Of a stretch of 21,502 nt of DNA, positions 6,799-14,576 are shown in pieces. The translations under genes and the position numbers were made by a program. Position 1 is the stretch's first letter. Each line of letters begins with the position of its first letter. Source of the stretch: Prevotellaceae bacterium UBA1786 (GTDB taxonomy: Bacteria > Bacteroidota > Bacteroidia > Bacteroidales > Bacteroidaceae); contig DCGE01000198.1 of NCBI GenBank assembly GCA_002314525.1, positions 13,887 to 35,388 on the forward strand, given 5' to 3'. Below the pieces are notes generated by a model. It did not search any database. It saw only the letters and a program-made list of their open reading frames with translations, and was not told where the DNA came from.

Positions 6799-7596
6799 AT
6801 GAAAAATGAATTAGACTCAAGACCGCTGATCCTGATCTCGAACGATGACGGGTATCAGGCCAAGGGGATAAACTTCCTTACAGACATTGCCAGGCGGTAC
6901 GGCGATGTGATTGTATGTGCTCCTGACGGTGCCAGATCGGGGTACTCCATGATTGTGTCGTTCACGAAGCCGCTCACCACTTCGGTAATCAGAGAAGAAG
7001 AAGCGACAGACTCACTGGGTTCGCTGAAAGTCATATCATGCAGCGGAACCCCCTGCGACTGCACGAAGATGGGTGTGCATAAGTTCTGTCCGCGCAAACC
7101 CGACCTCGTGCTCGGAGGAATAAACCACGGAGACAACTCGAGTGTCAACGCCCACTACTCAGGTACTGTGGCGGTGGCAATGGAAGGATGTATGAAGCGT
7201 ATTCCATCGGTGGCATTCTCAATCTGTGACCACAATCCGGACGCCGATTTCGAACCTATGCGCATATATATAAATAAGGTGTTGGAGATGGTGCTGAGAA
7301 ACGGTCTTCCAGATGGTGTATGTCTGAACGTGAACGCACCCATGCTGCCCGAATACAAAGGCATCAGAGTGTGTCAGATGGCCGACGGTTCATGGGGCAA
7401 GGAAATTGAGGAATGTGACCACCCACGCGGATACAAATACTACTGGGTAGTGGGAAAGTACGAATGTCTTGACGACCGCAGGTCGAGCGACCAGCGCTCA
7501 CTCGAGGATGGATACGTGACAGTCACTCCTGTACAGGTTGACGTCACTGCATACGGGTATATTGATGAACTGAGATTGATGGTCGAGAAGTTCTGA
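6799..7596 (+). CDS. surE: 5'/3'-nucleotidase (survival protein SurE)
   Basis: This 265-residue metal-dependent phosphatase removes phosphate from nucleoside 5'/3'-monophosphates. The metal-binding NDDG motif is at residues 15-18 (ISNDDGYQAKGI), with the conserved APDGARSGYS loop (S47) and the GGINHGDN motif (N109). The length is close to E. coli SurE (253). The chosen ATG gives ten extra residues before the first beta strand; no other ATG lies upstream of the NDDG motif, so the start is fairly secure. lpxB follows after 31 bp, making a two-gene transcript. The -7 element is so close to the ATG that the message may be leaderless. Confidence 0.93.
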   Translation: MKNELDSRPLILISNDDGYQAKGINFLTDIARRYGDVIVCAPDGARSGYSMIVSFTKPLTTSVIREEEATDSLGSLKVISCSGTPCDCTKMGVHKFCPRKPDLVLGGINHGDNSSVNAHYSGTVAVAMEGCMKRIPSVAFSICDHNPDADFEPMRIYINKVLEMVLRNGLPDGVCLNVNAPMLPEYKGIRVCQMADGSWGKEIEECDHPRGYKYYWVVGKYECLDDRRSSDQRSLEDGYVTVTPVQVDVTAYGYIDELRLMVEKF

Positions 7597-7627
7597 CCAT
7601 TCTGAAACAACCGGACAATACGAAACC

Positions 7628-8791
7628 ATGAGATATTATCTGATAGCCGGCGAGGCATCTGGTGACCTGCATGCCTCGAACCTGATAAAGTCACTGTCGG
7701 AATACGATGAGGAAGCCGAATTCCGCTACGTAGGAGGAGACCTGATGACTCAGGCCTCAGCCTCATCGAACCATGAAGGAACGGGACTGGTGTGTCACTA
7801 CAGAGACCTTGCCTACATGGGGTTCATTCCGGTGCTGATGCATCTGCGGACCATACTGGACGGAATGAAGCGATGCAAGGAAGACATACTGAAGTGGAAG
7901 CCAGACGTACTAATCCTCGTGGACTATCCCGGCTTCAACCTCAACATTGCGAAATTCGTGGCAACCCACTCCGACATACCGGTATATTACTATATCTCGC
8001 CGAAGATATGGGCATGGAAGGAATACAGGATAAAGGACATCAAGAAATACGTGAAGGAGATGTTCTCAATACTGCCTTTCGAAGTGGAGTTCTACAAGAA
8101 ACATGATTACCCAATACACTACGTGGGCAATCCGTGTGTGGATTCAGTGCATGGTTTCCTAGATTCAGATGCAGGAAAGGAATCATTTGAGCAGTTCTGC
8201 GACAGCAACGTGCTTGAGCGTAAGCCAATCATATCCATCCTTGCCGGAAGCAGAAAGCAGGAGATAAAGGACAACCTCAGGATGATGATTGAAGGTGCCG
8301 GAGAGTTCGATGAATACCAGTTGGTCATTGCCGGTGCACCCGGAATTGAGAAGGATTATTACAGGAAGTTCATACCGGCAGGAAGGCGCGTTTCGATAGT
8401 ATCAGGCAAGACATACGCCCTTCTGCGTCAATCAACCGCAGCATTGGTGACCTCAGGAACAGCCACCCTGGAAACGGCACTGTTCGGAATTCCACAGGTC
8501 GTATGCTACTACATACCTGCCGGTCCGATTATTTCATTGCTGAGAAAGATGCTGCTGAAAGTGCCTTTCATCTCACTGGTCAACCTTATTGCCGGCCGTG
8601 AAGTCGTAAGGGAACTGGTTGCCGGCAACATGAACACAGGCAACGTCAAAGAAGCCCTATACGACATCCTTCCAGGTAGTGAAGGACGGGAACGCATGCT
8701 CAGCGACTATCAGGAACTCTGCACTATACTCGGAATACCCGGAGCCTCTACTTCTGCCGCAAAGCAGATACACGATTCGTTAAGGAAATGA
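7628..8791 (+). CDS. lpxB: Lipid-A-disaccharide synthase (GT19)
   Basis: This 387-residue inner-membrane-associated glycosyltransferase joins UDP-2,3-diacylglucosamine and lipid X to form the lipid A disaccharide, so the organism makes lipopolysaccharide. Family motifs are clear: YLIAGEASGDLHASNLIKSL at the N-terminus, LVDYPGFNLNIAKF near residue 97, YYISPKIWAWKEYRIKDIKK near 118, LAGSRKQEIKDNL near 206, TSGTATLETALFGIPQVV near 277, and VNLIAGREVVRELV near 319. The length matches the family. It is downstream of surE, probably cotranscribed. Its last 44 nt overlap the 3' end of the convergent rsmA gene. Confidence 0.95.
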   Translation: MRYYLIAGEASGDLHASNLIKSLSEYDEEAEFRYVGGDLMTQASASSNHEGTGLVCHYRDLAYMGFIPVLMHLRTILDGMKRCKEDILKWKPDVLILVDYPGFNLNIAKFVATHSDIPVYYYISPKIWAWKEYRIKDIKKYVKEMFSILPFEVEFYKKHDYPIHYVGNPCVDSVHGFLDSDAGKESFEQFCDSNVLERKPIISILAGSRKQEIKDNLRMMIEGAGEFDEYQLVIAGAPGIEKDYYRKFIPAGRRVSIVSGKTYALLRQSTAALVTSGTATLETALFGIPQVVCYYIPAGPIISLLRKMLLKVPFISLVNLIAGREVVRELVAGNMNTGNVKEALYDILPGSEGRERMLSDYQELCTILGIPGASTSAAKQIHDSLRK

Positions 8792-9542
8792 ACTCCTCGA
8801 TCGAGACTTGTTCAGGACGTTTGTCAAAGAATCTGTCGGCCAACATCTCCTGACTGCCTTCGCATCCACCGAGAATCTGTTTCATTCCGTTGCGTATCAT
8901 CTTGCGACGCATGGTGAAGACAGTCTTCACGATCTGACGGAAGAGTCGTTCGTCGCAGCCAAGTGACTCGCGACTGTTGCGCTTCATACAGATCACCGCA
9001 CTCTTCACCTTCGGAGGTGGGTTGAACACATTCTCGTGGACAGTGAAGAGATACTCTACATCATACCAAGCCTGAATGAGAATACTCAGAACACCGTATG
9101 CCTTGTTGCCAGGATTGGCAGCCAGACGCTCGGCAACCTCCTTCTGAATCATACCAGTACAACAAGGAATAAGCTTTCTGTTCTCCACGACCCGGAAGAA
9201 TATCTGTGAGGAGATGTTGTAGGGATAGTTTCCAGTCAGTACAAACTCCCTGCCGCCGAACACCTCTTCCAGATTCATTTTCAGGAAGTCGGCCTCGATG
9301 ATATTGTCGCCAAGCACAGGAAAATGCTCATTGAGATACGGCACAGACTCGCGGTCAATCTCCACGACCTTCAACTCCCTACCCTTCGGAATGAGGAACT
9401 GAGTCAGCACGCCGGTTCCGGGTCCTACCTCCAGCACAGGTATGTCAGCACATGCATCGACCGTGTCAGCAATCCTGCCTGCCACACCCATATCGGTAAG
9501 GAAATGCTGTCCCAGAAACTTCTTAGGTCTTACGTAATCCAT
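8748..9542 (-). CDS. rsmA: 16S rRNA (adenine1518-N6/adenine1519-N6)-dimethyltransferase
   Basis: This 264-residue RsmA (KsgA) dimethylates the two adjacent adenines in the 3'-terminal helix of 16S rRNA during late 30S maturation. KKFLGQHFLTD is at residues 7-17, the SAM-binding motif VLEVGPGTGVLT at 36-47, the acidic EID after strand 2, the catalytic motif IV GNYPYNISSQ near 104, and the VFNPPPKVKSAV motif in the later part. NYPY replaces the NLPY of E. coli KsgA, a conservative aromatic variant that I regard as ordinary for this phylum. The 3' end overlaps lpxB by 44 nt in convergent orientation. It diverges from trmN6 over a 99-bp gap that holds both promoters. Confidence 0.95.
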   Translation of the reverse strand: MDYVRPKKFLGQHFLTDMGVAGRIADTVDACADIPVLEVGPGTGVLTQFLIPKGRELKVVEIDRESVPYLNEHFPVLGDNIIEADFLKMNLEEVFGGREFVLTGNYPYNISSQIFFRVVENRKLIPCCTGMIQKEVAERLAANPGNKAYGVLSILIQAWYDVEYLFTVHENVFNPPPKVKSAVICMKRNSRESLGCDERLFRQIVKTVFTMRRKMIRNGMKQILGGCEGSQEMLADRFFDKRPEQVSIEEFISLTNRVSALRQK

Positions 9543-9564
9543 ATAAATTTGATGATTTGATGCG

Positions 9565-9572
9565 CAAAGTTA
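9565..9572 (-). promoter_or_regulatory. -7 element of rsmA
   Basis: The complement of 9565-9572 reads TAACTTTG. A CTTG on the minus strand (9593-9596), 20 bp upstream, could be a degenerate -33 element. The leader to the ATG at 9542 would be about 18 nt. Confidence 0.6.
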
Positions 9573-9613
9573 CAAAAAAGAGTTCAATGATGCAAGACAT
9601 GGATTTTTTTTCG

Positions 9614-9621
9614 TAACTTTG
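9614..9621 (+). promoter_or_regulatory. -7 element of trmN6
   Basis: TAACTTTG at 9614-9621 sits 20 bp before the trmN6 ATG, with no clear TTTG at the -33 position. The likely -33 regions of this and the rsmA promoter meet around 9590-9597, so the two promoters may interfere or share a regulator. Confidence 0.6.
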
Positions 9622-9641
9622 TAGGTAGAATCTCCATCAAT

Positions 9642-10394
9642 ATGGCAAACGAACTATTCAGATACCGTCAATTCACCATACAGCAGGACCATGCAGCAAT
9701 GAAAGTAGGTACAGACAGCGACCTGCTGGGTACTCTTGCCGGAGTGCCTGAATCGGATGGGCCTATACGCGTGCTTGACATCGGTACGGGAACCGGAGTG
9801 CTGTCGCTCATGATGGCACAACGATGTCCGGATGCCGTGATCACTGCGATAGAGATAGATGAGAATGCCGTAATCGATGCAGAGAGGAATTTCGCACAGT
9901 CAACATTCGGCAGACGGATAACACTGCATCATCAGTCATTCCAGGACTATCTGTCAATACAGAAGGAGTATCCGGAGCCTGAACGGTATGACTGCATAAT
10001 ATGCAATCCACCATACTTCGACAAGAGTCTGGAATGTGACACCCTGAGCAAGACCCGTGCACGACACAGTTCAAGTCTGCCGTTCAGGACACTGATTGAA
10101 GGTGCATACTATCTGCTGAAGGACGGAGGCCTGTTCTCGGTATGTATTCCACCTGAGGTTCTTACCGATTTCACTTCCGAATGCATAGTTACCGGATTCT
10201 GGCTGAAAGACAACTACAAGGTCAAATCAGTTCCTGAGAAAGCTCCTAAACGGTTCGTCCTCGTTCATCAGAAAGGAGGTTTCATCAACACAAGAGAACA
10301 TATATGCTGCATGCGCAACTCCGACAGGAGCCGTTCGGAGTGGTACGAACAGCTGATGAAGCCATTTCATCTCAATAGCCATACCTCTTCCTGA
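9642..10394 (+). CDS. trmN6: tRNA1(Val) (adenine37-N6)-methyltransferase (YfiC family)
   Basis: This 250-residue SAM-dependent methyltransferase is predicted to make m6A at position 37 of tRNA-Val. The N-terminal FRYRQFTIQQDHAAMKVGTD closely follows the YfiC pattern FxxKQFxxxxDxxAMKVGTD. Motif I VLDIGTGTGVLSLMMA starts near residue 44, and the N6-amine methyltransferase signature NPPYF is near 126-130. The size fits E. coli TrmN6 (245). The 3' end overlaps the convergent MATE gene by 23 nt. It is divergently transcribed from rsmA, another N6-adenine RNA methyltransferase. The tRNA target is taken from the family, not shown by this sequence. Confidence 0.9.
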   Translation: MANELFRYRQFTIQQDHAAMKVGTDSDLLGTLAGVPESDGPIRVLDIGTGTGVLSLMMAQRCPDAVITAIEIDENAVIDAERNFAQSTFGRRITLHHQSFQDYLSIQKEYPEPERYDCIICNPPYFDKSLECDTLSKTRARHSSSLPFRTLIEGAYYLLKDGGLFSVCIPPEVLTDFTSECIVTGFWLKDNYKVKSVPEKAPKRFVLVHQKGGFINTREHICCMRNSDRSRSEWYEQLMKPFHLNSHTSS

Positions 10395-11703
10395 ATTTAA
10401 CCAGGAAAGTGACGGTAATCAACAAGGTCAGTATGTCAGCCACATCGACAGCAAGCCATATGCCGTCAAGTCCCAACAGGAGTGGAAGAGTGAATATACA
10501 GAGTATCTCGAACACCAACGTATGCGCAAAGCTGCATATCGCAGAAATAAGACCGTTGTTCAGTGCTGTGAACCAAGCAGACACGAACTGGTTGAATCCG
10601 TAGATAAGGAATGAGAGCATATACAGCCGGAAGGCATGGGTCGTCAGCCGTGTGAGTCCTTCGTCATAACCTACAAAAATACTTGCTGCAAAATCAGCCA
10701 TAACCTCAGAGAACAACGTCATTATCGCACCCAGTGCAAACACTATCACAAGACTCTTCCTCAGAAGACTTCTCAGTTCATCACGATTCTGTGCGCCATA
10801 GTTATAACCTACAATAGGAGTTATGAATATATTGTAGCCTATGAAGACAGCGGCGAAAACATATGCGACATACATCAATATCCCATATGCCACGATTCCA
10901 GCCTCACCGATATAGTGCATCAACTGGATGTTGTAGCAGATGCCTACAATACTCATGGCAATATTGGTTACATACTCGGACAGGCCATTTGTACATGCCT
11001 TATAGATAGGACGCCGTTCAAGCTTGCATTTGGTCAGTCTAAGGCATGAACCCTTCCGCTCTTTGGAGAAAAACCATAAAGGATACAGTGCTCCAAGAGC
11101 CATTCCTGCCACAGTGGCCAGAGCAGCACCGACCAACCCCCACCCGAACACGATGATGAACAGTGCATCGAGTGCGATATTCGTAATTCCGGAAGCGATA
11201 GTCATCCACGTGCCGAGAGAAGGACGTTCAGCAGCCATGAACAACGACCAAAAGGCCATCTGGATAATAAACAGCGGCAATCCGATAAAGAGGATAAGTC
11301 CGTAGATATAGCAGCCATCAGCCAATTCGCCATCTGCCCCGAGCAGACGGATTATTACGGGAAGCAACAGGATACATATTGCTGACAATATCACTCCGAC
11401 CATCAAACCGAACCTTATCAGCATGGAAAAGACCTCATTTGCCCTGTCAGGACGTTTCTGTCCCAATATCTTTGAGACCAATGCACTGCCTCCGGAACCA
11501 ATCATCATACCGACACTGCCGATCAGCATTATGACCGGCCAGATAAGGTTGATGGCAGCAAACGGAGTAGCACCGACAAGATTGGATATGAAAAGACCAT
11601 CGACAACACTGTACACCGAAGCTGTCACCACCATAATCACTGAAGGAATCATGGTCTTGAGAATGCGGCGATAGCCGTAATGCCCACTTAAATCAACATT
11701 CAT
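10372..11703 (-). CDS. MATE-family multidrug/metabolite efflux transporter
   Basis: This 443-residue inner-membrane transporter with about twelve hydrophobic segments exports cationic compounds or other small molecules by sodium or proton antiport. The N-terminal half has the usual MATE features: PSVIMVVTASVYSVVDGLFI near residue 20, GSGGSALVSKILGQKRPDRA near 70-88 and AAERPSLGTWMTIASGITNI near 153. The second half repeats the fold, with PIVGYNYGAQNRDELRSLLR at about 297-316. The YNYGAQ motif is typical of the MepA-like branch. The substrate cannot be predicted. It has its own -7 element and overlaps trmN6 at the 3' end by 23 nt. Confidence 0.92.
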   Translation of the reverse strand: MNVDLSGHYGYRRILKTMIPSVIMVVTASVYSVVDGLFISNLVGATPFAAINLIWPVIMLIGSVGMMIGSGGSALVSKILGQKRPDRANEVFSMLIRFGLMVGVILSAICILLLPVIIRLLGADGELADGCYIYGLILFIGLPLFIIQMAFWSLFMAAERPSLGTWMTIASGITNIALDALFIIVFGWGLVGAALATVAGMALGALYPLWFFSKERKGSCLRLTKCKLERRPIYKACTNGLSEYVTNIAMSIVGICYNIQLMHYIGEAGIVAYGILMYVAYVFAAVFIGYNIFITPIVGYNYGAQNRDELRSLLRKSLVIVFALGAIMTLFSEVMADFAASIFVGYDEGLTRLTTHAFRLYMLSFLIYGFNQFVSAWFTALNNGLISAICSFAHTLVFEILCIFTLPLLLGLDGIWLAVDVADILTLLITVTFLVKFRKRYGY

Positions 11704-11728
11704 TTAGTCCGTTACTCAAAAAATCGTA

Positions 11729-11736
11729 CAAAGTTA
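11729..11736 (-). promoter_or_regulatory. -7 element of the MATE transporter gene
   Basis: The complement of 11729-11736 is TAACTTTG, 25 bp upstream of the ATG at 11703, with no obvious TTTG at -33. It is back to back with the tRNA-Gln promoter. Confidence 0.55.
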
Positions 11737-11755
11737 CGAAAAATAATCAGTTTTT

Positions 11756-11787
11756 TTTGTTCGTTTCAAAAAAAAGTCATACCTTTG
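11756..11787 (+). promoter_or_regulatory. Promoter of tRNA-Gln
   Basis: TTTG (11756-11759), a 20-bp spacer and TACCTTTG (11780-11787) fit the Bacteroidetes consensus. The predicted start is near 11792-11796, leaving a 5' leader of roughly 10 nt for RNase P to remove. Confidence 0.75.
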
Positions 11788-11805
11788 CACCCGCAAACAG
11801 AAAAC

Positions 11806-11879
11806 TGGGATATGGTGTAATGGTAACACTACAGATTCTGGTCCTGTCATTCCAGGTTCGAATCCTGGTATCCCAACCA
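11806..11879 (+). tRNA. tRNA-Gln (anticodon CTG)
   Basis: A full cloverleaf is visible. The acceptor stem pairs TGGGATA (11806-11812) with TATCCCA (11869-11875). The D-stem is GTG/CAC and the anticodon loop is TTCTGGT with CTG at 11838-11840. The T-arm is CCAGG-TTCGAAT-CCTGG. The discriminator is A11876 and CCA is encoded at 11877-11879. The anticodon stem ACAGA/CCTGT has an A-C mismatch next to the loop (positions 31-39). A terminator follows within a few bases, so this tRNA appears to be a single-gene transcript. Confidence 0.93.
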
Positions 11880-11883
11880 AAGG

Positions 11884-11908
11884 CCCGTCAGATATGGCGG
11901 GTTTTTTT
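11884..11908 (+). terminator. Rho-independent terminator after tRNA-Gln
   Basis: The stem CCCGTC (11884-11889) pairs with GGCGGG (11896-11901), with one G-T pair, across an AGATAT loop. Seven T residues follow at once (11902-11908). It separates the tRNA from the rsfS promoter. A second, overlapping inverted repeat (ATATGGC 11892-11898 with GCCATAT 11911-11917) would exclude this stem. Confidence 0.8.
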
Positions 11909-11940
11909 ATGCCATATTGAGATTCATTCCGAAAAATTTA

Positions 11941-11972
11941 TTTGTGAGATAACTCAAAAATTACTATCTTTG
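11941..11972 (+). promoter_or_regulatory. Promoter of rsfS-ftsH-cdsA
   Basis: TTTG (11941-11944), a 20-bp spacer and TATCTTTG (11965-11972) match the Bacteroidetes consensus. The leader to the rsfS ATG at 11993 would be about 15 nt. Confidence 0.75.
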
Positions 11973-11992
11973 CAAGTTGAATTGACAGTAAT

Positions 11993-12349
11993 ATGATTAG
12001 AAACAAAGAAGTAAAGAGCATAGTCAAGGGAATTGACGAGAAGAAGGGCAGGAAAATAAGGGTCATCGACCTTAGGAAGATTGAAGATACTATCTGTAAT
12101 TTTTTGGTTATCTGCGAAGGTGGTTCACCTAACCAGGTATGTGCAATTGCAGATTCCGTAGAAGAGACTGCAAGAAAAGAGGTCGGCATCAAACCTATTA
12201 ACATAGACGGACAAAGAAACGGTGTATGGGTAGCTATGGACTACTCCGACATAATGGTCCACATCTTCCTGCCGGAAGAAAGAGCCTTCTATGATCTTGA
12301 CAACCTATGGGAGGACGGCAAGGTCTATGAAGTGGAGACAGAAGACTGA
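11993..12349 (+). CDS. rsfS: Ribosomal silencing factor RsfS (Iojap/YbeB family)
   Basis: This 118-residue protein binds ribosomal protein L14 (uL14) on the 50S subunit and blocks joining with 30S, lowering translation in starvation or stationary phase. The family pattern is clear: a DLRKIEDTICNFLVICEGGS segment near residues 26-45, then the diagnostic WVAMDYSDIMVHIFLPEERA (about 83-102) followed by FYDLDNLW. The length fits the family (about 105-120). It heads the run with ftsH (28 bp downstream) and cdsA, an order I recall as common in Bacteroidetes. Confidence 0.93.
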   Translation: MIRNKEVKSIVKGIDEKKGRKIRVIDLRKIEDTICNFLVICEGGSPNQVCAIADSVEETARKEVGIKPINIDGQRNGVWVAMDYSDIMVHIFLPEERAFYDLDNLWEDGKVYEVETED

Positions 12350-12377
12350 TAAAATATAATAACTGACGGACAACTAT

Positions 12378-14576
12378 ATGAATAAAGATAAAGAGAACGG
12401 CGGATTGCCACAGCAGCAGAACAACAAAGGCAAAGGACCAAGGTTCAATTTCAGTTGGCTGTACATAATTCTATGCGGTGTATTCATCGCTATGTATTTC
12501 TTCAACGGAAAGGAAACCGGCGGCAGGGAAATATCGTATTCCGACTTCCAAGAATGTCTGGACAGCGGATATGTACAGAAGATACTGATAAACAAGGATA
12601 AGCTTACACTCACCTTCTCACCCAACGAGGAAGGCAACAAATTCATTTTCGGAAGTGCAGATGTTGATTCGAAGAAACCTGTAAAGGTTGAGTTCGGTTC
12701 GATCGACAACCTCGAGACATACATTGCCGACAAGAAAGCCGAAGGCAGATTCTCAGGTAAGATCAACTATGAGCAAAGCGATGACCTCTTCCTGAATATC
12801 CTGTGGAACTTAGGACCGATCATCCTGATCGTTATATTCTGGATTGTCATCATGAGAAACATGGGTGGCGGAGGTATCGGTGGAGGTGTATTCGGATTCG
12901 GGAAGTCGAAGGCAAAGCTTATTGACGGAAATGACAAGAATGCTCCAAAGATACTCTTCAAGGATGTTGCAGGACAGGCAGAAGCCAAACGGGAAGTACA
13001 TGAGATTGTTGACTTCCTCAAAAATCCCAAGAAATACACCGAACTCGGCGGAAAGATTCCGAAGGGAGCCTTGCTGGTAGGTCCTCCGGGAACCGGTAAG
13101 ACCCTGTTGGCCAAGGCCGTCGCAGGTGAAGCCGGCGTTCCATTCTTCTCGATGTCGGGTTCCGACTTTGTTGAGATGTTCGTCGGCGTGGGAGCAAGCA
13201 GAGTCAGAGACCTCTTCACACAGGCAAAGCAGAAAGCTCCGTGCATCGTATTTATCGATGAGATTGACACCATCGGACGGGCAAGAGGAAAGTCTCTGAG
13301 TATGGGAGGCGGTAACGACGAACGTGAAGGTACACTGAACCAGTTGTTGGCTGAGATGGACGGATTCGGTTCAAACAGCGGTGTAATAGTACTGGCTGCA
13401 ACCAACCGTTCCGAGATTCTTGATCCGGCACTGCTCAGAGCAGGACGATTCGACAGACAGATTCATGTCGACCTGCCAGACCTGAACGAAAGAAAAGAGA
13501 TATTCAATGTACATCTTCAGCCGATAAAAATCGACGAGACGGTAGATGTTGACATGCTTTCACGTCAGACTCCAGGCTTCTCAGGTGCAGATATTGCCAA
13601 CGTATGTAACGAGGCGGCTCTTATCGCAGCCCGCCATAACAGCACATGGGTGTCGAAAAAGTACTTCCTTGATGCCATCGACCGTATCATCGGAGGTCTG
13701 GAAAAGAAGACAAAGATAATGACTCAGGAAGAGAAACGTGCCATTGCACTTCACGAAGCAGGCCATGCCACCGTTTCATGGTTCTGCCAATATGCCAACC
13801 CACTCGTAAAAGTGACAATAGTGCCGAGAGGACAAGCCCTTGGTGCAGCGTGGTACATGCCTGAGGAGCGACAGATAACCACGAAAGAGGAAATCATGGA
13901 CGAGATCTGTGCAACGTTAGGCGGTAGGGCTGCAGAGGAAATATGTCTCGGACGCATCTCTACGGGTGCAATGAATGACTTGGAGAAGACAACGAAGCGC
14001 ACACTCGGAATGATACTTTATGCCGGTATGGGCGAGTCGTTGCCTAATCTATGCTACTACTCAAACCATGAGTATGAGATGACCAAGCCATACAGCGAGC
14101 ATACTGCACAACTCATCGACGAGGAAGTCAAGAAGTTCATCAATGAGCAGTATACACGTGCCAAGAAGATTCTCAACGAGCACAAAGAAGGCCATGCACA
14201 GTTGGCCCAGTTGCTGATTGACCGTGAAGTGATATTCGCGGAAGATGTTGAGAAGATCTTCGGTAAGAGACCTTGGGTCTCAAGAACAGAAGAACTCCTG
14301 GCAGCCAACGAAATTGCGACAAAAGAGGACAAGAATCGCGACACTTCAGATCATAGTGACGAAAACGCTCAGATAATCAGACAGAAAGCGATTGATGCCA
14401 TCGTAGAGAAGGCAAAGAACGGGGAAGCAATTGAAGAGAAGAAAGATGAGGCGGTAGCAGAAGTAAAGAATGATTTGCCGGAAGAACCGAATGCCGAGAC
14501 CGACAAGGACAAAACTGGTGACGATAAAGACGACAAACCAAAACAAGAGGAACAGAAAAGTCTGTTTGGATGGTAA
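12378..14576 (+). CDS. ftsH: ATP-dependent zinc metalloprotease FtsH
   Basis: This 732-residue membrane-anchored AAA+ protease degrades misfolded membrane proteins and short-lived regulators. The first membrane segment is at about 26-43, a periplasmic domain spans about 45-135, and the second membrane segment is at about 142-159, followed by a glycine-rich linker. Walker A GPPGTGKT is at 235-242, Walker B VFIDEID at 291-297, and the second region of homology at about 340-360 ends in LLRAGRFDR. The zinc site is HEAGH (459-463) with D534 as probable third ligand. After the helical protease domain, residues of about 660-732 form a charged Glu/Lys/Asp-rich tail ending KSLFGW, longer than in E. 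coli FtsH (644 residues). The stop codon overlaps the cdsA ATG (TAATG). Confidence 0.97.
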   Translation: MNKDKENGGLPQQQNNKGKGPRFNFSWLYIILCGVFIAMYFFNGKETGGREISYSDFQECLDSGYVQKILINKDKLTLTFSPNEEGNKFIFGSADVDSKKPVKVEFGSIDNLETYIADKKAEGRFSGKINYEQSDDLFLNILWNLGPIILIVIFWIVIMRNMGGGGIGGGVFGFGKSKAKLIDGNDKNAPKILFKDVAGQAEAKREVHEIVDFLKNPKKYTELGGKIPKGALLVGPPGTGKTLLAKAVAGEAGVPFFSMSGSDFVEMFVGVGASRVRDLFTQAKQKAPCIVFIDEIDTIGRARGKSLSMGGGNDEREGTLNQLLAEMDGFGSNSGVIVLAATNRSEILDPALLRAGRFDRQIHVDLPDLNERKEIFNVHLQPIKIDETVDVDMLSRQTPGFSGADIANVCNEAALIAARHNSTWVSKKYFLDAIDRIIGGLEKKTKIMTQEEKRAIALHEAGHATVSWFCQYANPLVKVTIVPRGQALGAAWYMPEERQITTKEEIMDEICATLGGRAAEEICLGRISTGAMNDLEKTTKRTLGMILYAGMGESLPNLCYYSNHEYEMTKPYSEHTAQLIDEEVKKFINEQYTRAKKILNEHKEGHAQLAQLLIDREVIFAEDVEKIFGKRPWVSRTEELLAANEIATKEDKNRDTSDHSDENAQIIRQKAIDAIVEKAKNGEAIEEKKDEAVAEVKNDLPEEPNAETDKDKTGDDKDDKPKQEEQKSLFGW

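Noticed and set aside
9199..9245. RsmA motif IV changed from NLPY to NYPY as a sign of lost activity
   Set aside because: An aromatic residue at this place is a mild variant that I believe is common in Bacteroidetes, and all other motifs are intact.
11852..11879. tRNA-Gln 3' end as an attachment site of an integrated element
   Set aside because: tRNA 3' ends are common integration sites, but no integrase, no second copy of the 3' end and no foreign genes follow; the neighbours are core genes.
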